From Pavlovales sp. CCMP2436 (lineage: Eukaryota; Haptophyta; Pavlovophyceae; Pavlovales): a DNA stretch of 28,893 nucleotides. The notes beneath the pieces are model-generated. The model did no database searches and was not told the origin of the DNA. It saw only the letters and a program-made list of their open reading frames with translations. Shown piece after piece: positions 1-9,794 of the stretch. The position numbers were made by a program, and so were the translations under genes. Numbering within the stretch: the first letter of the stretch is position 1; every line of letters begins with the position of its first letter. The stretch covers positions 3,751 to 32,643 of the forward strand of contig MU631888.1 of NCBI GenBank assembly GCA_026770615.1, written 5' to 3'.

Positions 1-1311
1 CGTCGGTCTCGCCGAGCTCCTGGCTGTCCTCTGTGGTGCGCGCGCGCTTGGAAAGGTTTTCAGCCATGGTGCACAGCGCGTGCTTGTCCTGGTGAATCCG
101 TCTGTGGTTTTTATAGCTTCCGGGTTCACCCGGAGAGGCACACACCTCATGATCAAGGCAGGCAATGCTTCCAGTTTTCAAATTGCCATCACTGGTACAT
201 TCCTGATCATTGTACAGCTCGGACAGTACTGCTAGGGCACAGAATCTGTTGTTAGACCATGGGCGCACTTTTCCTGTCAGTTGGCGGGTAGTAGCCTGTC
301 TGATAACAGTAATTTCAGCTGTCTTTGTTTCCGTTAAGTATTTTGGTGGTGTAGGGATGATAGACAGTGACCTATAGTAGTAGCTGTAGCTATAGCTATC
401 ACTATAATTACGGTGATAGCGGCGAATATGCTCTCTAGTTGAGGAAATTATCTTCGTTCTCAGCGGTTTTATGGGATCTGAGGTGCGTTTAGGGACAATC
501 GGACGATGCTCGAAGTGAATGAGTGGCAAGCGTCTAGTCCAAGCATTTCTTCTCGCAGGGGGTGTCCAGGATGCGACATCATCGGGTCTAGATGATACAG
601 CACCGCTAACTGTAGTAGGCGTGTGTCGATATTTGGGATCATCAGTCAATGGGCTAGGAGCGTGTCGAGCTGCGTGAGTATCAGTTAGAGGTGAAAGAGC
701 ACCGATCTGAGCGCTAGGCGTATGTCGACATGCGTGAGCATCGTTTCGTGATGACGGAGCACCTAAAGGTACGCTAGGCGCGTGTCGAGATGCCTGAGTA
801 TCGGTTCGTGGTGACGGGGCACAGGTCAGTGCGCTAGGCGCGTTTCGATATGCGCGAGCACCAGTTCGTGGTGAAGCACCGGTCAGTGCGCTAGGCGCGT
901 GTCGAGATGCGTGAGCATCGGTTCGTGGTGAAGCACCGGTCAGTGCGCTAGGCGCGTGTCGAGATGCGTGTGCATCGGTTCGTGGTGAAGCACCGGTCAG
1001 TGCGCTAGGCGCGTTTCGAGATGCGCGAGCACCAGTTCGTGGTGAAGCACCGGTCAGTGCGCTAGGCGCGTGTCGAGATGCGTGAGCATCGGTTCGTGGT
1101 GAAACACCGGTCAGTGCGCTAGGCGCGTGTCGAGATGCGTGAGCATCGGTTCTTGGTGTGCGTCTTGGCGGGTCGGGATGGTCTGCGAGATCAGGAGGTG
1201 CGCGATGCGCGTGTGCACGTCCAGGACGTGGTGTGGTGGGCCGGAACTTGCCTGCAGGCGCTGGGGGGGGCTCGCATGCGCGAGCGCCCGCACGTTGGAG
1301 ACGGAGGCCAT
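1..1311 (-). CDS. Edge-truncated unrecognised protein with 19-residue tandem repeats
   Basis: On the minus strand one frame is open from 1354 to the left window edge, about 450 codons with no stop, which is very unlikely by chance. It is easy to miss because its first in-frame ATG is only at 67-65. The 5' third carries a Pro/Arg/Ala-rich stretch and then about eight copies of a 19-20 residue unit, GASPRTDAHASRHAPSALT in its commonest form. The remainder is non-repetitive, with a Tyr/Ser-rich stretch near 360-420 and a more globular part near 60-350 containing Cys and Trp. An ATG at 1311-1309 lies in the neighbouring frame and would join this frame if the run of eight G at 1263-1270 differed by one base, so either a homopolymer error or an upstream exon supplies the start. 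The gene continues past the window. I do not recognise a family. Upstream is the divergent phosphatase gene. Confidence 0.6.
661..1160. repeat. Coding minisatellite, 57/60-bp units
   Basis: Units starting with variants of CGTGTCGAGATGCGTGAG recur at 661, 721, 781, 841, 898, 955, 1012, 1069 and 1126. The first three steps are 60 bp and the later ones 57 bp, so every step is a multiple of three and the minus-strand frame stays open through all of them. The 57-bp copies are nearly identical, with paired substitutions (GTTTCGA for GTGTCGA, and ACCAGT for ATCGGT) that alternate between copies and suggest recent expansion. A degenerate copy may precede at about 620. Confidence 0.9.
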
Positions 1312-1548
1312 TGCCGTTTCGAATAATTGAAAAAATCGGTTCGCCCTCCGACTGTTATTAACCCGCAAAAAATAAATTATAACCGCTCAGAAGCTGACGG
1401 CAACCCTCGCGCGCTGAACGCCCTCGGCACAGCAGACACCGGGCGAGCAGCTTGAGCCCCCGCCGCTGGCAGTCAGGCGGTTGCCGTCGCGTCAGTGCCT
1501 CAGTCGCAGCCGCCCCCGCGCCTCGGCGCCCGAGACTGCCCAGCGGCG

Positions 1549-2412
1549 ATGAGCACGCCGCCCAGCTGCACGCCCGAGCGGCCCATCGTCCCCAGCCTCT
1601 CAGCGAACCGGCGGTGGAGCACCTCGAGCAACTCGCCGATGCTCGCGCGCAACACATCGACGAACTCGCCGAGGCTTTCGCCGCGGGTGGGCTCGCCGCA
1701 TGCCTCGCCTCGGCCTGGCGGCTCGCTCGGCGCGCGCGCGCCCCCGTGGCGGCTGCAGCTACCGTCGCCGCTTGCGCTGCCGGGCTCGCCGCGGTACGGT
1801 TCGCCGCGCGAGGCGACGGACTCGCCACGTCTGGCGAGCGGGCCATCCGCCATGACTCCCCGGCGGTCCGTCGGCGCCGTCGCCGTCGCGCCGCGGCGCA
1901 ACATGACGCGGGTGCGCCCGCGCATCCTGCTCGGGAACGACCTGGCCGCCCGCAGCCGCGACCTGCTCTACGCGCACAACGTGACGCACGTGCTCAACTG
2001 TGGGCGCACGGCCGAGCACTTCAGCGGGGAGCTAGACTCGCCCGTCTACCTCAGCCTCGGCCTACGCGACGACGTGGCTATCAACTGCGACGAGCTGCAC
2101 TTGCAGCTTCTCAAAGCCGTTGAGTTCCTCCACGAGTTCCTCGCGCAGGCCGGTGACTCGTCTGTGCTCGTGCACTGCCGCGAGGGTATCTCGCGCTCGT
2201 GCGGCGTGATGATCGCCTACATGATGGTCACCGAGGACCTGGATCTCAGCGCGGCCATGGAGGATCTGCGGGCGCTGCACCAGAAGTGCGACCCAAACCT
2301 GGGCATCCTGATGGCGCTGCAGGACTGGCGCGAGTGGTACTTGTCCGCCTCGGACCATCCCGCGCCACCCGTTTGCCACGACAATGGCGGGACCGAGCCC
2401 ATGGCGCTGTGA
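1549..2412 (+). CDS. Dual-specificity protein phosphatase
   Basis: This encodes a cysteine-dependent dual-specificity phosphatase (DUSP), which removes phosphate from Tyr and Ser/Thr of proteins. From the ATG at 1549 the protein is about 287 residues. Residues 1-120 are low-complexity Ser/Pro/Arg/Ala. The catalytic domain runs from about residue 120 (RPRILLGND, the usual DUSP opening) to about 275. The P-loop is HCREGISRS with catalytic Cys at about 210 and Arg six residues later. The general acid is one of the Asp pair in LGLRDD at about 174-175, 35 residues upstream as expected. No intron is needed. The frame is also open upstream to 1495 but without an ATG. The gene is presumably a host gene: it lacks the promoter motif shared by the viral genes and lies 6.7 kb from the viral segment. 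The substrate cannot be inferred. Confidence 0.85.
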   Translation: MSTPPSCTPERPIVPSLSANRRWSTSSNSPMLARNTSTNSPRLSPRVGSPHASPRPGGSLGARAPPWRLQLPSPLALPGSPRYGSPREATDSPRLASGPSAMTPRRSVGAVAVAPRRNMTRVRPRILLGNDLAARSRDLLYAHNVTHVLNCGRTAEHFSGELDSPVYLSLGLRDDVAINCDELHLQLLKAVEFLHEFLAQAGDSSVLVHCREGISRSCGVMIAYMMVTEDLDLSAAMEDLRALHQKCDPNLGILMALQDWREWYLSASDHPAPPVCHDNGGTEPMAL

Positions 2413-3600
2413 TGGGCCACTGTACATCACCGCTGGCTGTGGCAGCTCAGCCAGCTGCTGTCGCCAGCTGTACGTGAGCTTCAGTGCAGGTCGGCCGCTT
2501 CTCGATTCATCCGCACCCAGACAGAAGACCCCAGGCCCAAGCGCATGTCAATAACTAGGGGCCAGCATGTGGGATGCTCGTGGCCGACACGTATGCTAGT
2601 TCTTCTTGGTCGATTGATGTCCTTTATTTTTTTGAATTTCTCCGAGGGCGATAACTAGTTAGCCGGTTATAGTTAGAGGAATGTTGTTTGAAATACATAT
2701 AAACAAATCATCATTCGCACCTAAGAAAGTTACCTGAAACTAAATACTCACATCGGCCGCCTGGCGCGGGGCCCAATCCTTCATGGCGACGTGCACTGGT
2801 GTTATCGGCCGTGTGACACGAGCCAACTATATTATTCTGTTAAACTTACTAACTATGCTGCAGTAACTTTAAGAGGAGAGTAATTTTATGCCGCGGCGAT
2901 AATTGGTGCCGGGGTGGTCAATAACTAGTATCCAATGTATAATGTAAAAAACAGAATCTAATAAAGTGTACGCGGCCGGGGCCGCTGTTCGCTTTGCTAC
3001 CTACGTGGACTGCTCTCGCTCCGCTGCACACCTCAGGGTTGTTCATGCCGCCCAGCCCGAGAAAGTTGTCTCAGAATAGTCGCGCAACGCGAGCTAGGTC
3101 TGCTGAGCCGGGCGTAAGATCCCCCCCCCCACCTCCCCACCCCCACATTCCCACCCCGGGATCACTCTGGGATCGCTGAACCCAGCACCGGCTCTAGGAG
3201 TACGTGGGGTTATCGCGCGATCACCTGGGAGATCACCGCCGAAATCTCGGCCCCAAGTCGAGCCATCGCGGTGCTACCCTAATAGGATTAGTCGATACAT
3301 AAATATTTGAGGTGCCCCCCCCTCCCCCCCACCACCATCACCACCACCACCACCGCCCCCCCCCTCCCCCCCTCCGGGCACCCATCCACCTAAAGAAACG
3401 GATTAGGGTCAAATTACAAATTATTGGCGCGATTCCGCATTGGGGGGGGGGGGGGGGAAGCTGTGCTCGGGACAAAGAAATGGACATTGTTCGCCTCTGC
3501 GCGCTAAGTGTCGATAACTGTCGTCGAACAGAGCCCTCCTCGACGGCCAGAGCCCGCCTCGTGTGCCTCTCATATGCCTCTTGGGTCGACGACATGCAAA
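2413..3600. other. Gene-free host flank with homopolymer tracts
   Basis: I see no convincing coding sequence here. The first part is less GC-rich than the genes around it and repeats the word ATAACTAG at about 2551, 2650 and 2921. From 3120 on there are C-runs, a CCACCATCACCACC microsatellite at about 3315-3380 and a run of 15 G at about 3442-3456. Short open frames here are repeat-derived, being poly-Pro, poly-His or poly-Gly. Confidence 0.6.
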
Positions 3601-3601
3601 G

Positions 3602-4411
3602 GTAAGTAACATTTCCGATTATCTGCGTTCGGAAGCGGAAAAAAAGTCATGGTTCCCGAAGGGATACAGCAGAGTTTATGGCAGATTCGTGAATGGGCAG
3701 ATTCGTGAATGGGGCGCCGCTCCATTCACGAATCTGCATCAACTTTTTGTGTCACCCCCTCGGTTCGTGAATTATTCCAGAAGATTTTCACCGGACTGTT
3801 TATTCATAATTTCCCCTTGGACTGGCCACTAATTCGGATTTCGACCCATTAAGTTAGGTGTGTGTGTGTGGGGGGGGTGGGTACAAAATGACCCTGATTG
3901 GCTCATATATTCCCATTCATAAATATACACCATGGATGGTAGTATACTTTTGTCTGTCTTCGACCAAGTCACTGAGTGAACAACATCTGTTGAACCATGC
4001 TGAGCCGCTATATATATATACTAACTAAAATTAGAAACTTAGTCTTAATAAGTAGCAAACTAGCTTCGAAATCTAATCAAGTTTAATATTTTTAATAAGG
4101 ATATAGGTCGAAATCCGAATTAGTGGCGAGTCTGGGGGGAATTTCAAAAAAAGTCCGGTAGATGTTTTTTGAGCAACGCAGGAACCGGAGGAGGTGCCGC
4201 GGAGTTAGTTGCGGATTCGTAAATGGGGCACTACAAGTTAGTTGCAGATTCGTAAATGGGGCACTGCTCCATTTACGAATCTGAGTTAGTTGCAGATTCG
4301 TAAATGGAGCACTGCCCCATTTACGAATCTGTAACTAACTCCGCGGCACCACTTCGGGAACCATGACTTTCTTTTCGCTTCCGAACGCTGAGGATCAAAG
4401 ATGTTGGTTAC
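3602..4411. mobile_element. MITE-like element with long inverted repeats
   Basis: The left end (about 3602-3664) and the right end (about 4345-4411) are inverted copies of each other over about 60 bp with scattered mismatches. The core GCGTTCGGAAGCG, then AGTCATGGTTCCCGAAG, is shared by the left arm and the reverse complement of the right arm. A second inverted pair lies inside, 3808-3847 against 4104-4140, around ATCCGAATTAGTGGC. Between them are short direct and inverted copies of CAGATTCGTGAATGGGGC or CAGATTCGTAAATGGGGC. No transposase frame is present, so this would be a non-autonomous DNA transposon. Target-site duplications were not clear by eye. Confidence 0.7.
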
Positions 4412-4499
4412 AGACCCGGCTCTTCATCTCCACACGAGACGACAACTGGCGCAGCCAGGCTGATTTGCCTCCCACCTTCAAACCCCGGCCGTCATAAAG

Positions 4500-5126
4500 C
4501 TCGTGCAGAACGCATTGAGCGCCTGGGGCTCAAAGGCAGTAGCAGTACACAGAGAAGCCGCCACAGTACAGCTCACAAAAAACACGCTCACGGCTCATTG
4601 CTGGGCAATAGCGGCTACTGTGACAGGAGACATCATCACATCCGACTAACGAGCAGCACGCCATGCGCTAATAGACAGCATTGCGAGGGAACGCCTGGAG
4701 AAGAGAGGCCCCGTCAAACATGCCCCCGGTATAGGTAGAATGGCCAACGTAGAAGCCATGTGGTCAGAAGAGAGCACGACGGCTCTGCGCCTCCCACGAG
4801 TTAGAGGCCAAGAGCGACCCACAGAAAAGTACACCAAACACATGGCCAGATTGTTACTCGGATCATACCGCCACAATGCCGAGTGGGCAGCAGAATTCCC
4901 GGCAATGGCAACCACTACGATTACCATTGACGGAAAGTCCGAAACAATGGGCCTAACCTGCCCTCTATGCAAAGCACCCAACTCACAAGACACAAAGGAT
5001 CACCTATACCACAAGTGCTCGTCAACGGAGAAGCACCGCCACGACCTCCACCGCTCTCTCTGCAAGGAACTGGCCCCGCGCCTCTGTGTTGTCGTCTTCC
5101 TCCAAAAATCTTCGGTCATATCATAG
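4500..5126 (+). pseudogene. Non-LTR retrotransposon C-terminal remnant
   Basis: The readable frame from about 4650 to 5126 encodes the kind of tail that follows the reverse transcriptase of LINE-type elements. It has an Arg/Glu-rich helical stretch, then a CX2CX10HX4C zinc-knuckle-like motif (CPLCKAP...DHLYHKC) at about 4957-5020, then more helix. The same frame continues upstream past a stop at 4647-4649, so the copy is broken, and no reverse transcriptase catalytic motif is visible. It sits directly beside the MITE-like element, which may have inserted into or next to it. The family cannot be set from this fragment. Confidence 0.45.
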
Positions 5127-5228
5127 GTCAAAATAACTCAGATCTGACGGACCTTCGGTCACAGCCGGTCAAATTTTATTCGAATAAAACAATTAAAAAC
5201 AAATCGCCAAGTTAGTTACTTCTCAGCT

Positions 5229-5490
5229 CGGGTACCTTACCCTCGCGGCCGGCGGCCTACGCGCGCTCGCGGCCTACGCGCGCTCGCGGCCTACGCGCGC
5301 TCGCGGCCTACGCGCGCTCGCGGCCTACGCGCGCTCGCGGCCTACGCGCGCTCGCGGCCTACGCCCTCGCGCGGGTACCTTACGCTCGCGGCCGGCGGCC
5401 TACGCGCGCTCGCGGCCTACGCGCGCTCGCGGCCTACGCGCTCGCGCGGGCTTGCGCGGCCTACGCGCTCGCGCGGCCTACGCGCTTGCG
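5229..5490. repeat. 17-bp GC-rich minisatellite
   Basis: GCGGCCTACGCGCGCTC is repeated head to tail about ten times, with shortened variants at the ends. A larger block beginning CGGGTACCTTAC and continuing into the repeat occurs twice, near 5229 and 5360, so there is a second-order duplication. The array ends about 100 bp before the first ATG of the hAT-like gene and may lie in its 5' leader or promoter. Confidence 0.9.
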
Positions 5491-5593
5491 GAGGATGTTA
5501 GCTTCGAAGACGAAGCAGGGTTAGCTCTCCGGGTGGCTCGGGCGTGCGCCTGCGTCCACACCTGTCGCAGCAGGCGCTTCGTCGTCCGACCCG

Positions 5594-7781
5594 ATGATCG
5601 TGGACTCGTCCCTGGCCGCAACTATGCCGGCGCGCGTCCAGCCCCCCTCGCGTGTGGCGCTCAAGCTGACGCTGGCATTCAACGCGGCTGGCGACTTGAA
5701 GGTGGCCGCGTCCGTGACTGCGCTTCCGTGCAGCGAGGCGCTCGCGCCGTCTGCCAAGAAGTCGAAGCATGGCGAGCGGGGCGAGCTCGAGGACAAGCGC
5801 GCGTTCCGCAAGAAGTGGATCACGTCGGAGGAGGGCGTCAAAGCCAATCGCAAGCTGTGGCTCCGCTACGACCCGTCTATCAACTGCATGTTCTGCGACG
5901 CGTGCATCCGCTTCAACCTCAAGCATCCGACGTGCAACTTCGTCGTCGGCTGCAAGAGCATCCGCCTCGAGCGCGTCAAGGAGCACGAGTGCTACGGTGA
6001 GTCCACCGGTGCTACAGGTTGACCACCTCAAGTACAAGCTGATGCGCGCCGCAGTGAAGGCGACGCAGGATGGCCTCGCCGCGACCTACCTCGGCATGCC
6101 CGCCGACAAGTTCCCGGGCGGCATCCGCATGCAGAGGCTCAAGGCGCCGCTCCTCGCCGCCGCCGCTGCCGCCTCGGCTTCAACTCGCAGGAGTGTGCTC
6201 AACATCTACGAGTGCCAGACCGTGTTCGATTTAGAGGAATGGGAGAGTATGCAGCGCGTGATGCGGACCTACGCCAAGTCGCACATTGATGCGCTCTCCA
6301 CTCGCTTCCCGCAGGTGCGATGCGCGCGCGAGCCTCGCCCTGCGCTGCGCGCGTGCCTCACTTACCCTGCGCGCCTGCCTGCTGGCTGACAGAGTTACCC
6401 TTCGCGCTGCCCCCTTTCTGATAACTCCATGCAGGATGCCTTCCTTGAGGCTTTCGAGTGTCTCGACATGGGCGAGCTGCCCACCATCAACTTGGGCGAG
6501 ACGGACATCGAATACACCGTCCGCATCGGCGCGTACGGTGCCCCCCAGCTCGAGGTGCTACTTGAGCACTACGGCAAGCCTCTCTTCTCCCCTGGCGGCA
6601 AGTCGTTCACGCCGATTGTGCGCGCGACGCAGGTGCGCGAGCAGTTCGGGCGCGTCAAGAGCCTCATCGTGCAGCTACGCGGGAGCGCTGCGTCCGCCCC
6701 GGAGCACGAGCGCAAGGAGGTGACCGACGAGATCGCGTGGGCAAATCTCTACGCGCGCCGCGCGACCTATGACCTGGCCGACTTGTGCGAGCTGTGCACC
6801 CTCGGCCTCGTGCCGGCGCTCACCACCTCCTGCGCCGAGCGCGGCATCTCCACGCTCGGCCAGATCAAGACCAAGCTGCGCAACCGCATGAAGGTCGCCA
6901 TGGCGTGCGACCTGCAGGAGATCAAGCTCAACGGGCCCGCGCTTTCGTCGCCTAAGGGCAACTTCGACCAGCTCATCGGTGAGGCTCTGCAGCTCTTCTC
7001 GAGCAGCGCCAGGCGCAATCCCTTCAAGTCATTCTCTGGGCTGCGCCCGTGCAAGCGCAACGCGCGTGCCATTTCGCGGCGCGCAATCGAAGTGCTCGAG
7101 TCGTCTGGGGGGAGCTCGGGCGAGGAGGAGGACGAGCAGGCAGGTAACGCGCCAGCAGGCGGCAACGAAGCTGGTGACGACGACGAGGAGGAGGAGGAGG
7201 AGGAGGGCGCTCTAGAGGCGCTCTTCGCGCAAGTCGGCGCCTTCGACGGCACGCCCGGCTGGCTGACGATCGATGCTATGCCCACGTTCGACAAGGCTGG
7301 CCTCGACGCGCCCGACGTCAAGATCATGCACATCTTCACGACAGGTGTGCTGACCCTGTTTCTTCTTGTCCTGCGTTCGCGTATATCCCTCCGCTCAGAC
7401 AGCTGTGACCCACTTTTGTACGCAGGCTGGGCGCTCGGCAACTTCAAGAACAAACGGCGTGGCATCGAGGCGGATTACCAGGTCTGGTACCCCGATGAGG
7501 TGGGCTCGACTACCGGGCACATTTGGAGACAGAAACTTCTCGCTGCCGACTACGGCCGCACGCGCTCGTGGGTGGCGGTGAGGAAAGACCCGGCGGCTGC
7601 CGTGGCCGCGCGGCGCGCGGCTGCGGCAATCGCGAGTGTCGGCGAGGGCGATGACGACGAACCTACTGGCATCGAGGGGCGCGAGGCGCAGGACTCGGGG
7701 GCTGGGCGCAGGGTGTGGCGGCCGGGCGCGGGCCGCGGGCGTAGAGGCAAGAGCCAGGCGCGGGGCCGAGCGAGGGGCTAA
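5594..7781 (+). CDS. Spliced hAT-transposase-like protein (probable domesticated or relic gene)
   Basis: Four exons give a continuous product: 5594-5996, 6055-6314, 6435-7344 and 7426-7781. Introns of 58, 120 and 81 bp all have GT...AG ends and restore the frame. Exon 1 carries a TTF-type/BED-like zinc-finger region: a WLRYDPSINCMFCDACIRF segment followed by a Cys and KEHE, as in ZNF862/hAT-like proteins. Exon 3 carries a segment like the C-terminal hAT dimerisation domain, around LVPALTTSCAERGISTLGQI, at about 6800-6900. Between them I do not see a full RNase H-like catalytic core, so it is probably not an active transposase. A long acidic Asp/Glu run follows at 7170-7215. Exon 4 holds a WYPDEVG-containing segment of unknown type and a Gly/Arg-rich tail. 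Exon boundaries are inferred from sequence only. Confidence 0.6.
5997..6054 (+). other. Predicted intron 1 of hAT-like gene
   Basis: The segment begins GTGAGT and ends CCGCAG. Removing 58 bases joins the zinc-finger exon to the next open segment in the required frame. A shorter AG at 6016-6017 would leave a 21-bp intron and the wrong frame. Confidence 0.55.
6315..6434 (+). other. Predicted intron 2 of hAT-like gene
   Basis: The 120-base segment begins GTGCGA directly after CAG and ends CCATGCAG. It is T/C-rich near its 3' end. Both flanking exons are in phase 0, so the junction is clean. Confidence 0.6.
7345..7425 (+). other. Predicted intron 3 of hAT-like gene
   Basis: The 81-base segment begins GTGTGC after ACAG, has a T-rich stretch (CTGTTTCTTCTTGTCC) and ends GTACGCAG. 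It contains no in-frame stop, so retention would add 27 hydrophobic residues. Confidence 0.5.
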
Positions 7782-8150
7782 GTGTCAGCGGGCGTGAAGA
7801 AGGATGGCGAGGCCGCGCAGGCGCCGGAGCTGCTGGAGTCGGAGGGGCCAGTAGGGCGGCCGCAGCCGTGGGGCGCGTCGTTGGTGCGAGCGAGGCTCGA
7901 CCAGGACCGGCCCAACCGGGTCGGTGCACAGGAGCTCGGGGCTGAGTGCATATATATATGGATATATATGGATATATATATCCATATATATATGCACTGG
8001 GTCTAGGCCTGTAAGCCATAGATAATGGTAGTTTTAAGTCAGATGTGATAAAATTGTCCTTGATCGATCTAAAAGCTTGTGATATATATAATCATCTATC
8101 AATCTAAATCGCTATACATAAACATGTCTATTGTCTCATGCAGGTAAAAC

Positions 8151-8249
<99 letters not shown>

Positions 8250-8306
8250 CAGTGTCGGGGTCCGATATTTGGGATTTTAAAAACTTACGGACTTTGTACT
8301 GAAAAT

Positions 8307-8348
<42 letters not shown>

Positions 8349-8890
8349 CCGGTCAAATAGTACCGGTGACCGGTCATATATATATATATATATATAGGGC
8401 CAGTGCGGCGGTTCCGATAGAAAAACACCGGACTCCATACTGAGAAACAGGTCCAGGACTTGGGTTTTGGAAGGGATGACGTCCGCTTTTTAAACATTTT
8501 AATTTTTTTAAAAAAAAATTGGATTTTTAAATTTGGAGGGGTTGTTTTGGCGGGAAATCGTACTGATTGGACGGACGGACGGACGGACGGACGAAAATTT
8601 GAGAGGGGCGCGGGGGGGCCACTTGAAATCAGTTTCGCGCCAAAAACCCGTCATTTCCACACCAAAAGGGTTTTGGGCTAACTGGGGGCCCCCGGGCACA
8701 CTGGCTTAATATTTGAATCCAGTTAGGAAAGGCCGCAAAATAGCTCGAGAGAGCTCGAGAGAGCGCAAGGCCTACCAAATCTGGCGCGGGCCCGAGCCCA
8801 CTCGACGGCGGCCCTAAGGACTAAATGAATAGAGGTAATTGATCCCGTATGGGAAATTACTCATTGTACTTAGTCAATAATTGTACTTAG
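7782..8890. other. Gene-free host flank with microsatellites
   Basis: No supportable gene. It contains a palindromic ATATATGGATATATATCC cluster at about 7948-7995, the TA tracts listed separately, a GGAC array at about 8566-8594, and two diverged copies of a segment starting GGCCAGTG (8247 and 8398). The stretch 8600-8820 has GC-rich simple sequence and repeated GCTCGAGAGA. Confidence 0.6.
8154..8396. repeat. TA dinucleotide microsatellites
   Basis: Three TA runs: about 8154-8246, 8309-8346 and 8375-8396. The two gaps contain related sequence (GGCCAGTG..CGG..TCCGATA) and a small palindromic cluster of ACCGGT. These runs are typical of eukaryotic nuclear DNA. Confidence 0.95.
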
Positions 8891-8911
8891 TCAATAATTG
8901 TACTTATTCAA
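8861..8911. repeat. 17-bp direct repeat, three copies
   Basis: ATTGTACTTAGTCAATA occurs twice in tandem, followed by a third copy with one change. It lies just outside the LRR fragment at the left boundary of the viral segment. Confidence 0.85.
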
Positions 8912-8919
8912 TCGTGGGT

Positions 8920-9110
8920 TAATGGGCCCGCCTGCCTCGAGCGCGCCCGGGTCGGCGATCTGGTTGCCGCTGAGATCGAACGTGATCAGTGAGATCAATG
9001 ACGCGTTGACCTCGAGCGCCTTGGCGAGGCCGAGCGCGCCGGCATCGCTGATCTTGTTGCCGCGGAGGGCGAGCGTGGTCAGCGACTGACCTCGAGCGCC
9101 TTGGCGAGGC
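8920..9110 (-). pseudogene. Leucine-rich-repeat fragment (ribonuclease-inhibitor type)
   Basis: The minus strand encodes about two 28-residue LRRs, with LTTLALRGNKISDAGALGLA followed by a second unit containing ITFDLSGNQIADPGALEA. This is the ribonuclease-inhibitor-like pattern common in algal genomes. A 24-bp word (TGACCTCGAGCGCCTTGGCG and on) starts at 9007 and again at 9087, 80 bp apart instead of the expected 84, so a 4-base loss shifts the frame between units. The upstream end is joined at about 9110 to an unrelated viral reading frame. It is a fragment with no start of its own. Confidence 0.65.
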
Positions 9111-9383
9111 GGTGATGTCGACCGCGTAGACATACATGCGGTGCCATCGCTCGCGCCTTGGGTTCCAGGGCACGACGAGGCGGGGGGCGATGCGCTGCGC
9201 GATGCACACGGACCAGGCGGCGAGCACGCCGTACATCTGTAGGCTTCTCTGCGCCTCGGCGACGAGCCACTTGAGGAGGACAGCAGCGGCCGGGTGGGAT
9301 AGGGCGGCGCAGGGCGAATGGGTTGTGTCGAGCGCCTGGCGCTTGAGGTAGTGCCGGTCGACCGGCCGCGGCATGTGCGACAT
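9110..9383 (-). pseudogene. Unrecognised viral protein, 3' end replaced by LRR sequence
   Basis: From an ATG at 9383 the minus strand encodes about 90 residues of complex, helix-rich sequence with Trp and Met (for example QRSLQMYGVLAAWSVCIAQR) up to about 9110, where it runs into the LRR fragment in a different frame. The upstream spacer at 9384-9490 is A/T-rich and carries AAAAAATTCGAG in the minus orientation, like other viral starts. Identity unknown. The truncated tail suggests that a rearrangement joined viral and host sequence here. Confidence 0.4.
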
Positions 9384-9493
9384 CTAAGAACTATTGACAC
9401 TTGCTCTCGAACTCGATAACTAACTTGCGCACTGGCGTTCTAGATTTTTCGTCTCAGTGTACGAGTGTACTCGAATTTTTTAATTTTAAAGGG

Positions 9494-9792
9494 TCAGACC
9501 ATGCTTTGGATCGCGTACGAGCGGCGGCCGTCAAAGGTGGGGTTGTCCTCGAAGAGCTCGACGGGCCCGGCGAGCACGAGCCGCTGGGCCATGTCGCCCG
9601 CGAAGCCGCCATCGACCGCGGTGCGCATGTGCCAGCCGCTGTGCTCAGCAGGCACGACGCGCTTGACGCGGACCAGGGCGTCGGGCGCGCAGAGGCGCTT
9701 GAGCTCGCGCTGGAGGAGCGGCTTGGCGACGTCGGCGGGCGCCTTGGGGTTGACGTTGCCGAGCTCGAGGAGCACGTCGAAGACGACCGTGC
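9494..9792 (-). pseudogene. Unrecognised viral protein, 5' truncated
   Basis: The minus strand reads about 98 residues of protein-like sequence, including GTVVFDVLLELGNVNP at its start and an HSGWHMRTAVDGG segment. It stops at 9496-9494. Beyond 9792 the same frame merely reads antisense to the plus-strand gene that begins there, so the start of this gene is missing. I do not recognise the family. Its orientation and position suggest it preceded the 9383 gene. Confidence 0.4.
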
Positions 9793-9794
9793 CT

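Noticed and set aside
661..1160. CRISPR-like array
   Set aside because: The units are contiguous, without unique spacers, and keep a reading frame; this is a coding minisatellite in eukaryotic DNA.
3312..3605. Open frame with poly-Pro and poly-His
   Set aside because: It is driven by C-runs and a CCACCATCACC microsatellite with no protein-like remainder.
5229..5490. Centromere or telomere repeat
   Set aside because: The 17-bp GC array is short and lies next to a gene. It has no telomere-like T/G composition.
8151..8348. Open frame of alternating Tyr and Ile codons
   Set aside because: It is the translation of the TA microsatellite, not a gene.
9465..9794. Plus-strand start for the DUF5767-like gene at 9465
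   Set aside because: The added segment is antisense to a protein-like minus-strand frame and does not resemble the family's N-terminus.
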